This document shows positions 1 to 7,700 of a stretch of 64,000 nt of DNA, one piece after another. Position numbers and translations under genes: made by a program. The notes under the pieces were generated by a model. It saw only the letters and a list, made by a program, of their open reading frames with translations. It did not search any database and had not been told where the DNA came from. This stretch comes from JAABTL01 sp964465355 (GTDB lineage: Bacteria > Deinococcota > Deinococci > Deinococcales > Trueperaceae). How positions within the stretch are numbered: the stretch's first letter is position 1; each line of letters starts with the position of its first letter. The stretch spans positions 21,756-85,755 of the forward strand of contig CAYXJZ010000003.1 in the NCBI GenBank assembly GCA_964465355.1. Reading direction: 5' to 3'.

Positions 1-342
1 GCACCAGAGACCGATGACCCAGACTCCCTACGACGCCACGCAGAGGCCAGACGCGGCGTATACGCAGAACTCGCCGGCCTGGCGGAGTCGGTGAGTCCGG
101 ACGAGGTGCTGACCGCCGCCCTGGCCAGCTACCAGTCCCTCCCCTTCGTCACCGGCAGCGAGGACCCAGCGCACGTCGAGATCCGTGGACGTGAGAACGC
201 CCTCGAGAACTTCTTCCTCATGGTCGGCTTGGAACCCAAGCTGCGCCGCGAAGCGCGTAGCCGGCGTCAGCCTCTCAGCCACCGCGGGCAGGAGGCCGGG
301 CAGGTCCTGCCCGACGCGGCCCCGGGTACCGCCGCCTCGTGA
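1..342 (+). CDS. hypothetical protein, C-terminal part (5' end outside window)
   Basis: The frame is open from base 1 to TGA at 340-342 and ends mostly in G or C at third positions, so it is probably the end of a real gene that begins upstream. A GTG at 91 could be an internal start. About 113 residues are visible, charged and Arg-rich at the end. I do not recognise the family. The stop overlaps the GTG start of the UDG gene (GTGA), which suggests translational coupling and one operon. Confidence 0.5.
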   Translation, partial: APETDDPDSLRRHAEARRGVYAELAGLAESVSPDEVLTAALASYQSLPFVTGSEDPAHVEIRGRENALENFFLMVGLEPKLRREARSRRQPLSHRGQEAGQVLPDAAPGTAAS

Positions 343-953
343 CCTTGGCTCAGCTGGAGGTCGAGGCTGCGCAGAAACACCCCAAGCTCTCTGGCCTCTC
401 TGACAACCTGGTGTTCGGCGAAGGCGATCCCGATGCCGACCTCATGATCGTGGGTGAGGCGCCAGGTGAGGACGAGGACCTCAGCGGCCGCCCCTTCGTC
501 GGCAGGGCAGGGCAGTTGCTCGACAAGGTGCTGGCCGCCGTCGACATCGACCGCCGTGACGCCTACATCACCAACATGGTCAAGTTCCGCCCGCCAGGCA
601 ACCGCAAGCCTGAGTTGGAGGAGATCGACGTGAGCGTCCCCATCCTGCTCGAGCAGATCCGCCTGATCCGTCCCCAGGTCATCGTCACCTTGGGCAACGT
701 GCCGACCCAGTGGTTCCTAGGCACCAAGGAGGGCATCACCAAGCTGCGCGGGCAGTGGGCTACCTGGCACGGGGTGCGGGTGATGCCCCTCTACCACCCG
801 GCCTACCTGCTGAGGAACGCCGGTCGCGAGGTCGGATCGCCGAAGTGGCAGACCTGGCAGGACGTCAAGGCCCTCAAACAGACGCTGGACGAGCTCGGCC
901 CCAAGCCGCCTGTGCTGGTCATCGACACCGCCACCGCCAGCCCGCTCTTCTAG
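339..953 (+). CDS. family-4-type uracil-DNA glycosylase lacking all cysteines
   Basis: Predicted to excise uracil from DNA as the first step of base excision repair. The protein has 204 residues. Motif 1 GEAPGE is at 39-44 followed by GRPFVGRAGQLLD, and the second active-site motif HPAYLLRN is at 153-160; both are typical of family 4. Classical family-4 enzymes hold a [4Fe-4S] cluster with four cysteines, two near the N-terminus, one in the NVVKCRPP region and one shortly after. This protein has no cysteine at all: the third site reads NMVKFRPP. It may be a cluster-free variant. The GTG start overlaps the upstream stop, and DUF1844 and dtd follow closely. Confidence 0.87.
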   Translation: MTLAQLEVEAAQKHPKLSGLSDNLVFGEGDPDADLMIVGEAPGEDEDLSGRPFVGRAGQLLDKVLAAVDIDRRDAYITNMVKFRPPGNRKPELEEIDVSVPILLEQIRLIRPQVIVTLGNVPTQWFLGTKEGITKLRGQWATWHGVRVMPLYHPAYLLRNAGREVGSPKWQTWQDVKALKQTLDELGPKPPVLVIDTATASPLF

Positions 954-960
954 GACGCTG

Positions 961-1269
961 ATGCCCGATCCACGCTTCATCGGCCTCGTCCACTCGCTTC
1001 GCAGCTCCGCCGAGGCCGCCCTCGGCGACCTGGCCTCCCCCATGGTCACGCGGCTCGCCCGCGACGGCGCACTGGCGCGCAAGACCGCCGAGCGCAGCTT
1101 GGACCTGCTCGACATGCTCTTCGAGAAGACCCGCGGGCAGCTCGATGCCACAGAGCGCGAGGCGCTGATCAGGGCGCGTGAAGTGGTGCGCGAGCGCTTG
1201 ACCCTGGCCGAGGCCGCCAGCACGACCGACGCCATGGACGGCGACAAGCCTTCGTCACCGGTCAACTGA
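961..1269 (+). CDS. DUF1844 family protein
   Basis: A 102-residue protein. Its central block, with an ERSLDLLDMLFEKTRG stretch followed by a conserved helix, matches the DUF1844 pattern, in which a helical pair with a LLxMLxEKTxGNL core is conserved. The function of the family is unknown. It starts with ATG 7 nt after the UDG stop and ends directly before the GTG of dtd, so it sits inside one operon. The Ser/Asp/Lys-rich C-terminus looks disordered. Confidence 0.7.
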   Translation: MPDPRFIGLVHSLRSSAEAALGDLASPMVTRLARDGALARKTAERSLDLLDMLFEKTRGQLDATEREALIRAREVVRERLTLAEAASTTDAMDGDKPSSPVN

Positions 1270-1761
1270 GTGCGGGCCTTCGTCCAGCGCGTCTCGCGGG
1301 CCGAGGTGCGCGAGGTGCTGCCCGGAGGCAGCAGGACCGTGTCGAGCATCGGTCGCGGCCTGCTGGTGCTGCTTGGGGTGGCGCCGCAGGACGGCGAGGC
1401 CGAGGTGGCCTACCTATGCGACAAGCTGCAGCACATGCGGATCTTCGCCGACGAGGCCGGCCGCATGAACCTCTCCGTGCACCAGGTGGGCGGCGCTGTG
1501 CTGCTGGTGTCGCAGTTCACCCTCTTCGGCGACCTGAGCGGCGGCCGGCGGCCCGGCTTCAGCGGCGCAGCCAGGCCTGAGGTGGCCGAGCCGCTGTACC
1601 AGGCCTTGGCGCAGAGCCTCAGGCAGCAAGGCCTGGAGGTGGGCACCGGCGTCTTCGGCGCTGCGATGGAGGTGGAGCTGGTCAACGACGGGCCCGTGAG
1701 CCTGTGGATCGACACCGACCAGCGGCCGCGCCGGCCAGGCGACCGGCCAGCGGGCTGCTGA
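1270..1761 (+). CDS. dtd: D-aminoacyl-tRNA deacylase
   Basis: Hydrolyses D-aminoacyl-tRNA (and Gly-tRNA(Ala)) to free D-amino acid and tRNA, a cytoplasmic proofreading step. The N-terminus MRAFVQRVSRAEV is typical. The two active-site motifs are present: SQFTL at 81-85 and the Gly-cisPro motif NDGPVS at 139-144, where most homologues have NxGPVT. The length of 163 aa is slightly above the usual 145-150 because of an Arg/Pro-rich tail. The GTG start directly abuts the DUF1844 stop. It converges on carA, with 19 bp between the stops. Confidence 0.93.
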   Translation: MRAFVQRVSRAEVREVLPGGSRTVSSIGRGLLVLLGVAPQDGEAEVAYLCDKLQHMRIFADEAGRMNLSVHQVGGAVLLVSQFTLFGDLSGGRRPGFSGAARPEVAEPLYQALAQSLRQQGLEVGTGVFGAAMEVELVNDGPVSLWIDTDQRPRRPGDRPAGC

Positions 1762-1780
1762 CCCAGGCCGGCTGAGGCGC

Positions 1781-2941
1781 TCAGACGGCGGCGGCCACCG
1801 CCACCGTCTGGATGGCAGGCAGGGCCAAGGCACCCTCGAAGGCGTTCACTTCCTGGATGAAGCGCTTGAAGAGGTAGCCGGCATCGTGCGGACCGGGGCT
1901 GGCCTCGGGGTGGTACTGCACGCTGAAGACCGGGTAGCGCTGGTGGGCCATGCCCTCCAGGGTGCCGTCGTTGAGGTTGAGGTGCGTGGCCACGAACTGT
2001 CGGTTGGGGATGGAGGCCAGGTCAACCGCGTAGTTGTGGTTCTGGCTGGTGATCTCCACCTCACCGGTGATGACGTTCTTGACCGGGGTGTTGGCTCCGT
2101 GGTGGCCATGCTTGAGCTTGAAGGTGCTGCCGCCGACCGCCAGACCGAGCAGTTGGTGCCCGAGGCAGATGCCGTAGGTGGGCAGAAGGCCGAGCAGCTG
2201 CCAGATGGTGTCGTGGGCGTACTTGGGCCCGGCGGGATCGCCAGGGCCGTTGGAGAGCACCAGACCGTACGGGTCGAGCGCCATGATCTGCGCCGGCGTG
2301 GTCTGGGCCGGCACCACGATGACCTCGGCACCGGCCTGCTCCAGCTTGTAGACGATGGAGTGCTTGATGCCGAAGTCCATGACCACCACCCGCGGGTGCT
2401 CCTTGAAGGTGGGGCGGGCGTAGGGCAATGGCGTGGTGACCTCGGGGGTCATGTCGCGGCCGTCGATGTCCTCGTGCGCCTTGGCCATGGCCACCAGTTC
2501 GGCTTCCATGGCGTCGTCGGCCTCGCCGTGGTGGATGACGCCCTTGACCACACCACCGACGCGCAGGCGCCGGGTCAGCGCACGGGTGTCGATGCCCTCG
2601 ATGCCAACGATGCCGTGCTGGGTCATGAAGGCATGCAGATCCTGGTGCGCACGGTGGTTGGAGGCCATGCGCGAGTACTCGCGCACGATGAAGCCGCGGG
2701 CGTATGGGCGGTTGGACTCCATGTCGTACACCGAGACGCCGTAGTTGCCGATGTGTGGGTAGGTCATGGTCACGATCTGACCGTGGTAGGAGGGATCCGT
2801 GAGGATCTCCTGGTAGCCGGTCATCGCGGTGTTGAAGACCACCTCGCCCACGGTGCGACCCTGGTGCCCCAAGGCGTAACCGTAGTAGACGGTGCCGTCT
2901 TCGAGGGCGAGCAAGGCAGGCGGTTTGTGGATCAGGCCCAT
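1781..2941 (-). CDS. carA: carbamoyl-phosphate synthase small (glutaminase) subunit
   Basis: Supplies ammonia from glutamine to the large subunit CarB for carbamoyl phosphate, used in arginine and pyrimidine synthesis. The N-terminal CPSase domain (ALLALEDGTVYYGYALG; NTAMTGYQEILTDPSY) is followed by a class I glutamine amidotransferase domain with the nucleophile in YGICLGHQ (about residue 259) and the YHPEA His-Glu pair near 343. I place the start at ATG 2941 (386 aa) because GGAGGAG lies just before it. An in-frame TTG 16 codons upstream is only read-through of a 21-nt tandem repeat. That Shine-Dalgarno sequence is inside a hairpin (2943-2961). carB is not in the window. Confidence 0.95.
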   Translation of the reverse strand: MGLIHKPPALLALEDGTVYYGYALGHQGRTVGEVVFNTAMTGYQEILTDPSYHGQIVTMTYPHIGNYGVSVYDMESNRPYARGFIVREYSRMASNHRAHQDLHAFMTQHGIVGIEGIDTRALTRRLRVGGVVKGVIHHGEADDAMEAELVAMAKAHEDIDGRDMTPEVTTPLPYARPTFKEHPRVVVMDFGIKHSIVYKLEQAGAEVIVVPAQTTPAQIMALDPYGLVLSNGPGDPAGPKYAHDTIWQLLGLLPTYGICLGHQLLGLAVGGSTFKLKHGHHGANTPVKNVITGEVEITSQNHNYAVDLASIPNRQFVATHLNLNDGTLEGMAHQRYPVFSVQYHPEASPGPHDAGYLFKRFIQEVNAFEGALALPAIQTVAVAAAV

Positions 2942-2942
2942 G

Positions 2943-2961
2943 GCTCCTCCAGCGGAGGAGC
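2943..2961 (-). promoter_or_regulatory. hairpin sequestering the carA Shine-Dalgarno sequence
   Basis: On the minus strand the bases just before ATG 2941 form an 8-bp perfect stem, GCTCCTCC and GGAGGAGC, with a GCT loop. The 3' arm is the ribosome-binding site. A second, imperfect copy of the same unit lies at about 2963-2981, a 21-nt tandem duplication. A possible -10 box TACGCT (2980-2985) would start transcription within the upstream copy. Confidence 0.55.
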
Positions 2962-3001
2962 ATGTTCCTCCAGCGCAGGAGCGTAGCACGCACGGCCTGG
3001 T

Positions 3002-3985
3002 TCAGGCGGCTGCGAAATGACGGCCATCGGCCACCGTATGGGGCGGCACGACGGCCCCGCCCTCCACCTCACAGGCACGGAGGTGGGCATAGGCGCCGAC
3101 GCGAGCCCCCTGGCCGACGCGGGTGCCTGCCGCCAACACCACCCCCGGCTCCAAGGTCACGTCCTTGGCGAGGGCCACGTCGGCGTCGAGGAAGACGCTC
3201 TCCGGCTGCACCATGGTGACGCCGGCCACCATCCAGCGGCGGCGAAGGCGGTCGCGCAACAGCCGATCGGCGGCGGCGAGCTGCACCCGGTCGTTCACAC
3301 CGATGAGCAGGCGCGTCTCGTCCTGCCCGCGCACCGCCCGCACAGGCAAGCCGCGCTGCAGGTAGGCGACCACCAGGTCGGTGAGGTAGACCTCGGCGGC
3401 GGCGTTCTCCACCGAGAGGGTGGGCAGCAGTTCCCAGATCTGCGTGTCGAAGGCGTAGAGGCCGGGGTTGACCTCATGCAAGGCCAGGGTGGCCTGGTCG
3501 GCGTCGCGATGCTCCACGATGGCGCGCACGAAGCCGTCTCGCCCGCGCACCACCCTGCCGAGACCGGTTGGGTCGTCCACCTCATAGCTCAGCAGCGTCA
3601 TGCCAACGCCACCTGCGTCCTGATGCGCGCTCAGCATGCGCTGCAGGGTCTCCCCCGTCACCAGCGGACAGTCGCCGGTGAGCACCACCACCGGGCCAGG
3701 GTGGCCGCGCAGTGCATCGGCGCAACTTGCCACCGCGTCGCCGGTGCCGCGCTGCTGCGCCTGGCGCACGAAGCCGACGCCAGCGTCACGGAAGCGCGTC
3801 TCCACGGCGTCGGCGCCGGAGCCGACCACCACCAGCAAGGGGTCGGGCGACAAGGCCCGCGCCGCCTCGAGCACATGTGCGAGCAGCGGCCGGCCGGCAG
3901 CCTCGTGCAGCACCTTGGGCAGGTCGGACCGCATGCGCGTGCCCATGCCGGCCGCCATGACCACCACTGCAGGCGCCTGGCTCAA
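3002..3985 (-). CDS. glmU: GlmU-type N-acetylglucosamine-1-phosphate uridyltransferase, truncated acetyltransferase half
   Basis: The first 230 residues carry the nucleotidyltransferase fold of GlmU: VVVMAAGMGTRM, then LPKVLHEAAGRPLLAHV, then QRGTGDAVASC and VVLTGDCPLV. It should make UDP-GlcNAc from UTP and GlcNAc-1-P. The C-terminal left-handed beta-helix stops after about three coils (327 aa in all, against about 450 in full-length GlmU). The acetyltransferase His region and CoA-binding coils are missing and are not found in another frame nearby. I prefer TTG 3985, which overlaps the lgt stop as TTGA and has AGGGGAG upstream; GTG 4009 is the alternative. Its neighbours are lgt upstream and carA downstream. 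Confidence 0.82.
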   Translation of the reverse strand: MSQAPAVVVMAAGMGTRMRSDLPKVLHEAAGRPLLAHVLEAARALSPDPLLVVVGSGADAVETRFRDAGVGFVRQAQQRGTGDAVASCADALRGHPGPVVVLTGDCPLVTGETLQRMLSAHQDAGGVGMTLLSYEVDDPTGLGRVVRGRDGFVRAIVEHRDADQATLALHEVNPGLYAFDTQIWELLPTLSVENAAAEVYLTDLVVAYLQRGLPVRAVRGQDETRLLIGVNDRVQLAAADRLLRDRLRRRWMVAGVTMVQPESVFLDADVALAKDVTLEPGVVLAAGTRVGQGARVGAYAHLRACEVEGGAVVPPHTVADGRHFAAA

Positions 3986-4857
3986 CGTTGCTTCGCTCCC
4001 CTGGTCCACAGCAGGTAGGCACAGACCAACACGATGGGGATGCTGACCAGCTGGGTGAGGGTGAAGATGCCGATGCCAGCCGCGTCGTTGAGGTAGAGCT
4101 GCCAGCTGAGCGGGTTGTCACGGAAGGGTTCTTCGAGCACGCCCCGCAGCACCGAGTACCACAGCACCATGTGCAGGAACACCGCCCCTGGCGCGGTGGT
4201 GGCGCGGAAGGCCCAGGCGATGACGAAGATGAGCAGGACCCCGACCAGCCCGCCATACAGGGGCGCGAGGTGGACCACGCAGTCCTGGCCAGGGAAGACC
4301 TGGGCACAGGCCGGTGGGGCGTACTGCCACAGCGGCTCCCCGAACACCAGGCGGCCGAAGGCGCCGAAGGTGGGTGTGCCCAGATCCGGCCAGCGGAAAC
4401 CGATGGCCCAGTCGGTGAGTCGACCACCGGTGTCGCTGCCGTTCATGAAGTTGCCGATGCGGCCGCCGATGATGCCGAAGGCGGCGATGGGCGAGAGCAG
4501 GTCGAGGTAGGCCCATGGGTCGTAGCGCTTGATGCGCGCCCTCCACCACAGGGCGAGCAGCACACCGATCACCGCGCCGTGGAAGCTGAGCCCGCCCTCC
4601 CACAGGTAGAGGGCGCGCAGCGGCTGACCGCCCGCACCGAAGTAGGCGGATGGGCTGGTCAAGACGTACAGCAGGCGGGCGCCGATGATGCCGGCCACCA
4701 CCAGCCAGGGGGCGGCGTCCAACAACCACTCGCCGTCGAGGCCGCGGGTCTTGGCCGCACGTAGCGACCAGGCGGTCCCGACCACCACGCCGAGGGCGAT
4801 GAGCACGCCGTACCAACGCAGCTCCAGGGGGCCGATGGAGATGAGGATGGGGTCCAT
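3982..4857 (-). CDS. lgt: prolipoprotein diacylglyceryl transferase
   Basis: Membrane enzyme that moves diacylglycerol from phosphatidylglycerol to the lipobox cysteine of prolipoproteins. It has 291 residues, about seven hydrophobic segments, and the Lgt signature GGRIGNFMNGSDTGG, close to the family pattern GRxxNFxNGE. The conserved FHG histidine segment is present. A short insertion (about residues 150-185) precedes the VVHLAPLYGG block. The start is ATG 4857, with a TAGCAT -10 box nine bases before it. Likely client lipoproteins within the window are the RlpA-like protein and the products at 52865 and 54109. Confidence 0.93.
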   Translation of the reverse strand: MDPILISIGPLELRWYGVLIALGVVVGTAWSLRAAKTRGLDGEWLLDAAPWLVVAGIIGARLLYVLTSPSAYFGAGGQPLRALYLWEGGLSFHGAVIGVLLALWWRARIKRYDPWAYLDLLSPIAAFGIIGGRIGNFMNGSDTGGRLTDWAIGFRWPDLGTPTFGAFGRLVFGEPLWQYAPPACAQVFPGQDCVVHLAPLYGGLVGVLLIFVIAWAFRATTAPGAVFLHMVLWYSVLRGVLEEPFRDNPLSWQLYLNDAAGIGIFTLTQLVSIPIVLVCAYLLWTRGAKQR

Positions 4858-4866
4858 GTGGTTCCG

Positions 4867-4872
4867 ATGCTA
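4867..4872 (-). promoter_or_regulatory. -10 element of lgt
   Basis: TAGCAT on the minus strand, nine bases before ATG 4857, implies an mRNA leader of only a few bases. There is no recognisable -35. Confidence 0.45.
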
Positions 4873-4926
4873 CCAAGGCGACCGCGACCGCCGGGCCAAC
4901 GAGGCGGTGCGCGGCTGCCGGACGGC

Positions 4927-5424
4927 TCAACCCCCGGCCAGGCGCCCCAGCACCACCCAGGCCATGACGACGAGCACCACCACCTTGCCAGCCACCCCGG
5001 CCACGGTGCCGATCAAGGCGCCGATGCCCGCCCGCCAGGCCTGTTCCACCGGCCGGCCGGCCAACAGCTCGAACAGCACGGCGCCGAGCAGGGCACCCAA
5101 CAGGAAGCCCCATGGCGGGAAGACGATGAGGCCGACGAAGGAACCGATGACCCCGCCCCAGATGCCTGCGCGACCCGCTCCGAAGCCTTGGGCGCCGATG
5201 ACGTTGCCGAGGAAGTCGATGCCGATGGCCACGGCCGTGAGCACGGCCACCCAGATGATGATGTTGGCGTCCACCCGTTCGAAGCCCGTGAGCCAGCCGG
5301 CCAGCACGGTGGCCAGCAGCACGACGGGCGTGCCTGGCAACACCGGGATCACCACGCTGGCCACCGCCACCAGCAGCGAGACCAGCACCAACACCCAAGC
5401 CAGCACCAAGGCCGCAATCTCCAT
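4927..5424 (-). CDS. DUF456 family membrane protein
   Basis: A very hydrophobic 165-residue protein with about four or five membrane segments and the DUF456 pattern: a VIPVLPGTPVVLLA motif near residues 25-38, later a Gly-rich FPPWGFLLGALLGAVLFE segment, then a final hydrophobic helix. The family is widespread and has no established function. It is transcribed divergently from sucC; its possible -10 TAACAT (5435-5440) overlaps the sucC -10. The start is ATG 5424. Confidence 0.8.
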   Translation of the reverse strand: MEIAALVLAWVLVLVSLLVAVASVVIPVLPGTPVVLLATVLAGWLTGFERVDANIIIWVAVLTAVAIGIDFLGNVIGAQGFGAGRAGIWGGVIGSFVGLIVFPPWGFLLGALLGAVLFELLAGRPVEQAWRAGIGALIGTVAGVAGKVVVLVVMAWVVLGRLAGG

Positions 5425-5438
5425 ATCACTGGCGATGT

Positions 5439-5444
5439 TAGCCT
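5439..5444 (+). promoter_or_regulatory. -10 element of sucCD
   Basis: TAGCCT on the plus strand. The predicted transcript would begin near 5451, at the foot of the 5453-5490 hairpin. It overlaps a minus-strand TAACAT that could serve the divergent DUF456 gene. Confidence 0.45.
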
Positions 5445-5452
5445 GGGTCGCT

Positions 5453-5490
5453 GCTGTTGGCCTGACTGCCGATGCAGGCAGGCCAACAGC
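5453..5490 (+). promoter_or_regulatory. 5'-terminal hairpin of the sucC mRNA
   Basis: A 12-bp perfect stem (GCTGTTGGCCTG with CAGGCCAACAGC) is extended past one A-G mismatch by CTGC/GCAG around a CGAT tetraloop. It ends just before the sucC Shine-Dalgarno GGAGGT. It would form at the 5' end of the message and may stabilise it or control translation. Confidence 0.55.
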
Positions 5491-5508
5491 CCGTTACCGG
5501 AGGTTGCC

Positions 5509-6735
5509 TTGAAGATCCACGAGTACCAAGCCAAGGCGCTGCTCGCCGTGCATGGCCTGAGCGTCCCCAAGGGCCACCTGGTCACCACGGCCGAGGAAGC
5601 CGCCGCCGCGGTGCGACCGTTGGTGGAAGCCAGCGGCAACCCCGTCGTGGTCCTCAAGTCGCAGATCCATGCCGGAGGGCGGGGCAAGGGTCGCTTCAAG
5701 GAGCATCCCGAGCTGGGCGGCGTTCAAGTGGTGTTGGACGGCCGGGGCGGGGACCTCGCCGCCGCCGAGGCCAAAGTGCGCGACCTGGCCGGGCGCATGC
5801 TCGGCAGCACCCTGGTGACCGTGCAGACCGGTCCTGACGGCAAGGCCGTGCAACGCCTCTACTTGGAGCAGGGCATCGCGATCGCTCGCGAGCTCTACCT
5901 ATCGGTGGTGCTCGACCGCAGCGTGGGTCGCAACCTCGTCATGGCCTCCACCGAGGGTGGGATGGAGATCGAGGAGGTGGCCGAGGAGCGCCCGGAGGCC
6001 ATCCTGCGCGAGGTGGTGGACCCTGCTGTTGGCCTCACCCCCTTCCAGGCGAGGCGCCTGGCCTTCGGCTTGGGGCTCGGCGGGCCGGCCTTCGCCGAGG
6101 CGGTGCGCTTCCTGATCGCCTTGGAGCGCGCTTCGGTGGCGCTGGACGCCGACATGGTGGAGATCAACCCGCTGGTGGTCACCGAGGACGGCCGGGTGCT
6201 TGCCCTCGACGCCAAGATGTCCATCGACCAGAACGCCGTGTACCGCCACCCCGACGTGGCTGCCCTGCGCGACCTCAGCGAGGAGGACGAGGCCGAGATC
6301 CTTGCCTCGGAGCACGACCTCTCCTTCATCAAGCTCGATGGCAGCATCGGCTGCCTTGTCAACGGCGCCGGCCTGGCCATGTCGACGATGGACATCATCC
6401 AGCACGAGGGGGGCCAGCCGGCCAACTTCCTCGACGTCGGCGGAGGCGCCACCACCGAGAAGGTCACGGCCGCCTTCAAGATCATCACGCGCGACCCCAA
6501 CGTGCGCGGCATCTTCGTCAACATCTTCGGCGGCATCATGCGCTGCGACACCATCGCCAACGGCGTGGTGGCAGCGGTGCAGGAGGTGGGGCTGCAGGTG
6601 CCGCTGGTGGTGCGCCTGGAAGGGACCAACGTGGAGCTGGGCAAGGCCATCATCCAGTCAGCCGGCATCCCCGGCCTGGTCAGCGCCGACGACATGAAGG
6701 ACGGCGCCCGCAAGATCGTGGAGCTGGCCCGATGA
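5509..6735 (+). CDS. sucC: succinyl-CoA synthetase (ADP-forming) beta subunit
   Basis: Binds nucleotide and, with SucD, interconverts succinyl-CoA and succinate with substrate-level phosphorylation in the TCA cycle. I chose TTG 5509 (408 aa), which gives the canonical MKIHEYQAKALLA N-terminus and has CCGGAGG 5-12 bases upstream, although the frame is open much further back. ATP-grasp elements include the Gly-rich GGRGKGRFKEHPELGG block; the C-terminal domain has GGGATTEKV and the FVNIFGGIMRCD segment. The stop overlaps the sucD start (ATGA). Confidence 0.96.
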   Translation: MKIHEYQAKALLAVHGLSVPKGHLVTTAEEAAAAVRPLVEASGNPVVVLKSQIHAGGRGKGRFKEHPELGGVQVVLDGRGGDLAAAEAKVRDLAGRMLGSTLVTVQTGPDGKAVQRLYLEQGIAIARELYLSVVLDRSVGRNLVMASTEGGMEIEEVAEERPEAILREVVDPAVGLTPFQARRLAFGLGLGGPAFAEAVRFLIALERASVALDADMVEINPLVVTEDGRVLALDAKMSIDQNAVYRHPDVAALRDLSEEDEAEILASEHDLSFIKLDGSIGCLVNGAGLAMSTMDIIQHEGGQPANFLDVGGGATTEKVTAAFKIITRDPNVRGIFVNIFGGIMRCDTIANGVVAAVQEVGLQVPLVVRLEGTNVELGKAIIQSAGIPGLVSADDMKDGARKIVELAR

Positions 6736-7670
6736 GCGTCTTCGTCGACGCCGACACCAAGGTGCTGGTCCAAGGCCTCGGCAAGACCGGCCACTTCCAC
6801 ACCGACAAGGCCATCGCCTACGGCACCCAGATGGTGGGCGCCGTCCACCCGGGCAAGGGCGGGACCACCGCGCGCTTCGAGGGCGAGACGGACCACAGCG
6901 GCGTACCCGGTCGGCCGGACAGCTACGCCGTCGACCTGCCATACTTCGACACCGTGCGCGAGGCCGTGGCCGCCACCGGCGCCACCGCCAGCGTGGTCTA
7001 CGTGCCGCCTGCGGGCGCCGCCGACGCCATCATGGAGGCGGCCGAGGCCGGCATCCCGCTGGTCATCTGCATCACCGAGGGCATCCCCGTGCAGGACATG
7101 GTGCGCGCCAAGCGCTACCTGGAGGGCAAGGGCAGCCGCCTGGTCGGCCCCAACTGCCCCGGTGTCATCACCCCCCACCAGTGCAAGATCGGCATCATGC
7201 CCGGCTACATCCACCAGGCCGGCCGTATCGGCGTGGTCAGCCGCTCCGGCACGCTCACCTACGAGGCCGTCAAGCAGCTCAGCGACGTCGGCCTTGGCCA
7301 GACCACGGCGGTCGGCATCGGCGGCGACCCGGTCAACGGCACCAACTTCGTCGACGTGCTCGCTGCCTTCGAGGCCGACCCTGCCACCGAGGGCGTCATC
7401 CTCATCGGCGAGATCGGTGGTAGCGCGGAGGAGGAGGCGGCCACCTGGATGGCCAAGCACCTCAGCAAGCCCGTGGCCGCCTTCATCGCAGGCACCTCCG
7501 CGCCGCCGGGCAAACGCATGGGCCACGCCGGCGCCATCATCAGCGGCGGCAAGGGCACAGCTGCCGAGAAGATCGCCGCCTTGCAGAGCGCAGGCGCCGT
7601 CATCGCGCCGACGCCGACCGACATGGCAACCGCCATGCAGGAAGCCATGCGCCGCGCTGGCAAGCTCTGA
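6732..7670 (+). CDS. sucD: succinyl-CoA synthetase alpha subunit
   Basis: CoA-binding and phosphohistidine subunit, the partner of SucC. The N-terminal Rossmann domain (KVLVQGLGKTGHFHTDKA) is followed by the ligase domain with GPNCPGVITP, and the catalytic phosphohistidine is in GHAGAI at about residue 265. At 312 aa it is about 20 residues longer than most homologues, owing to an insertion around residues 50-75 between the GGTTARFEG and LPYFDTV segments. It is translationally coupled to sucC through ATGA. Confidence 0.96.
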   Translation: MSVFVDADTKVLVQGLGKTGHFHTDKAIAYGTQMVGAVHPGKGGTTARFEGETDHSGVPGRPDSYAVDLPYFDTVREAVAATGATASVVYVPPAGAADAIMEAAEAGIPLVICITEGIPVQDMVRAKRYLEGKGSRLVGPNCPGVITPHQCKIGIMPGYIHQAGRIGVVSRSGTLTYEAVKQLSDVGLGQTTAVGIGGDPVNGTNFVDVLAAFEADPATEGVILIGEIGGSAEEEAATWMAKHLSKPVAAFIAGTSAPPGKRMGHAGAIISGGKGTAAEKIAALQSAGAVIAPTPTDMATAMQEAMRRAGKL

Positions 7671-7700
7671 GGCCGCCGGCCAGGGCCTGAGCGCTGCTCC

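Noticed and set aside
2942..3001. Missing GlmU C-terminal half as a frameshifted continuation
   Set aside because: Only 60 bp separate the glmU stop from carA and no frame there continues the beta-helix hexapeptides.
4858..4926. A small gene between lgt and the DUF456 gene
   Set aside because: Only short frames without start signals; the segment is explained by the lgt promoter and a spacer.
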